Shown here piece after piece: positions 5,914 through 5,981 of a stretch of DNA of 5,981 bases. The first letter of the stretch is position 1. Each line of letters starts with the position of its first letter. Position numbers and translations under genes: made by a program. The notes below the pieces were generated by a model. That model was not told where the DNA came from. It was given only the letters and a program-made list of their open reading frames with translations, and made no database searches. Source of the stretch: an uncultured Lachnospiraceae bacterium (GTDB taxonomy: Bacteria > Bacillota > Clostridia > Lachnospirales > Lachnospiraceae); contig CANTGP010000206.1 in assembly GCA_947653315.1 (NCBI GenBank), forward strand, positions 1-5,981, in the 5' to 3' direction.

Positions 5914-5981
5914 CCCTAAGGTATCTACATTCTGTTAAGAAAAACTCCGCCGAAAACGAAGCACGGAAAATCCGGGACAGG

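Larger units (their letters stand above)
5781..5981. repeat. Large imperfect inverted-repeat element (MITE-like or structured intergenic repeat)
   Basis: The left arm (5781-5832) is complementary to the right arm (5928-5981, which reaches the last base of the window). Hand alignment gives about 45 identical positions in 54 columns, with two single-base gaps and one block of five mismatches (5801-5805 against 5956-5960). The outermost ten bases (CCTGTCCCGG) match perfectly, then TTTTCCGTGC, a TTTTTC tract, and AACAGAATG at the inner end. The arms enclose about 95 bases with two smaller hairpins. No protein-coding frame is supported. Arms of this length around a short non-coding core fit a MITE, a dispersed palindromic repeat or a long mRNA 3' structure. 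Target-site duplication cannot be tested because the right flank is outside the window, and the arms may continue past it. Confidence 0.75.

Noticed and set aside
5781..5981. CRISPR array or tRNA-like structure at the right end
   Set aside because: There are no regularly spaced direct repeats, and the fold is a long inverted repeat with internal hairpins, not a cloverleaf.

Overview
The window looks like a chromosomal segment from a moderate-GC Firmicute, most likely a gut Lachnospiraceae-type Clostridia. This rests on strong GGAGG ribosome binding sites, a sigma-A-type promoter, TTG initiation, an AAA/GAA-rich but moderately GC-balanced codon style, and a compact regulator-rhaB-rhaA locus. 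The assignment is by style and is not proven. All genes lie on the + strand.

Left part (1-1774): the window opens inside a membrane-protein gene whose start lies upstream. It carries a two-helix hairpin followed by a small soluble domain, and the C-terminal motif of that domain also occurs at the very first bases of the window, so the full protein is probably a tandem repeat. Its annotated tail overlaps the next gene by 137 bases, which suggests a frameshifted 3' end. The next gene encodes a von Willebrand factor A (VWA) protein with an intact metal-binding MIDAS motif. It is of the type that belongs with a MoxR-like AAA+ ATPase, a DUF5682 protein and a SWIM-domain protein (E. coli YehP in the yehLMPQ cluster). 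Its expected partners are not in the window.

Middle and right part (1827-5721): an L-rhamnose utilisation locus. An AraC-family regulator (TTG start, cupin sensor plus two helix-turn-helix motifs) is followed by a 143-base control region. That region holds a near-consensus promoter whose -10 box lies inside a perfect 8-bp inverted repeat. The promoter drives rhaB (rhamnulokinase) and rhaA (L-rhamnose isomerase). RhaA converts L-rhamnose to L-rhamnulose and RhaB phosphorylates it to L-rhamnulose 1-phosphate. The aldolase (rhaD) and a transporter are not in the window.

Right end (5722-5981): no gene. It holds a large imperfect inverted repeat with arms of about 53 bases (5781-5832 and 5928-5981, the right arm reaching the last base), enclosing two related small hairpins. 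This could be a MITE-like element, a repeated structured intergenic sequence or an elaborate operon end. It is the least explained sequence in the window. No CRISPR array, tRNA, rRNA, phage gene or transposase gene was seen.
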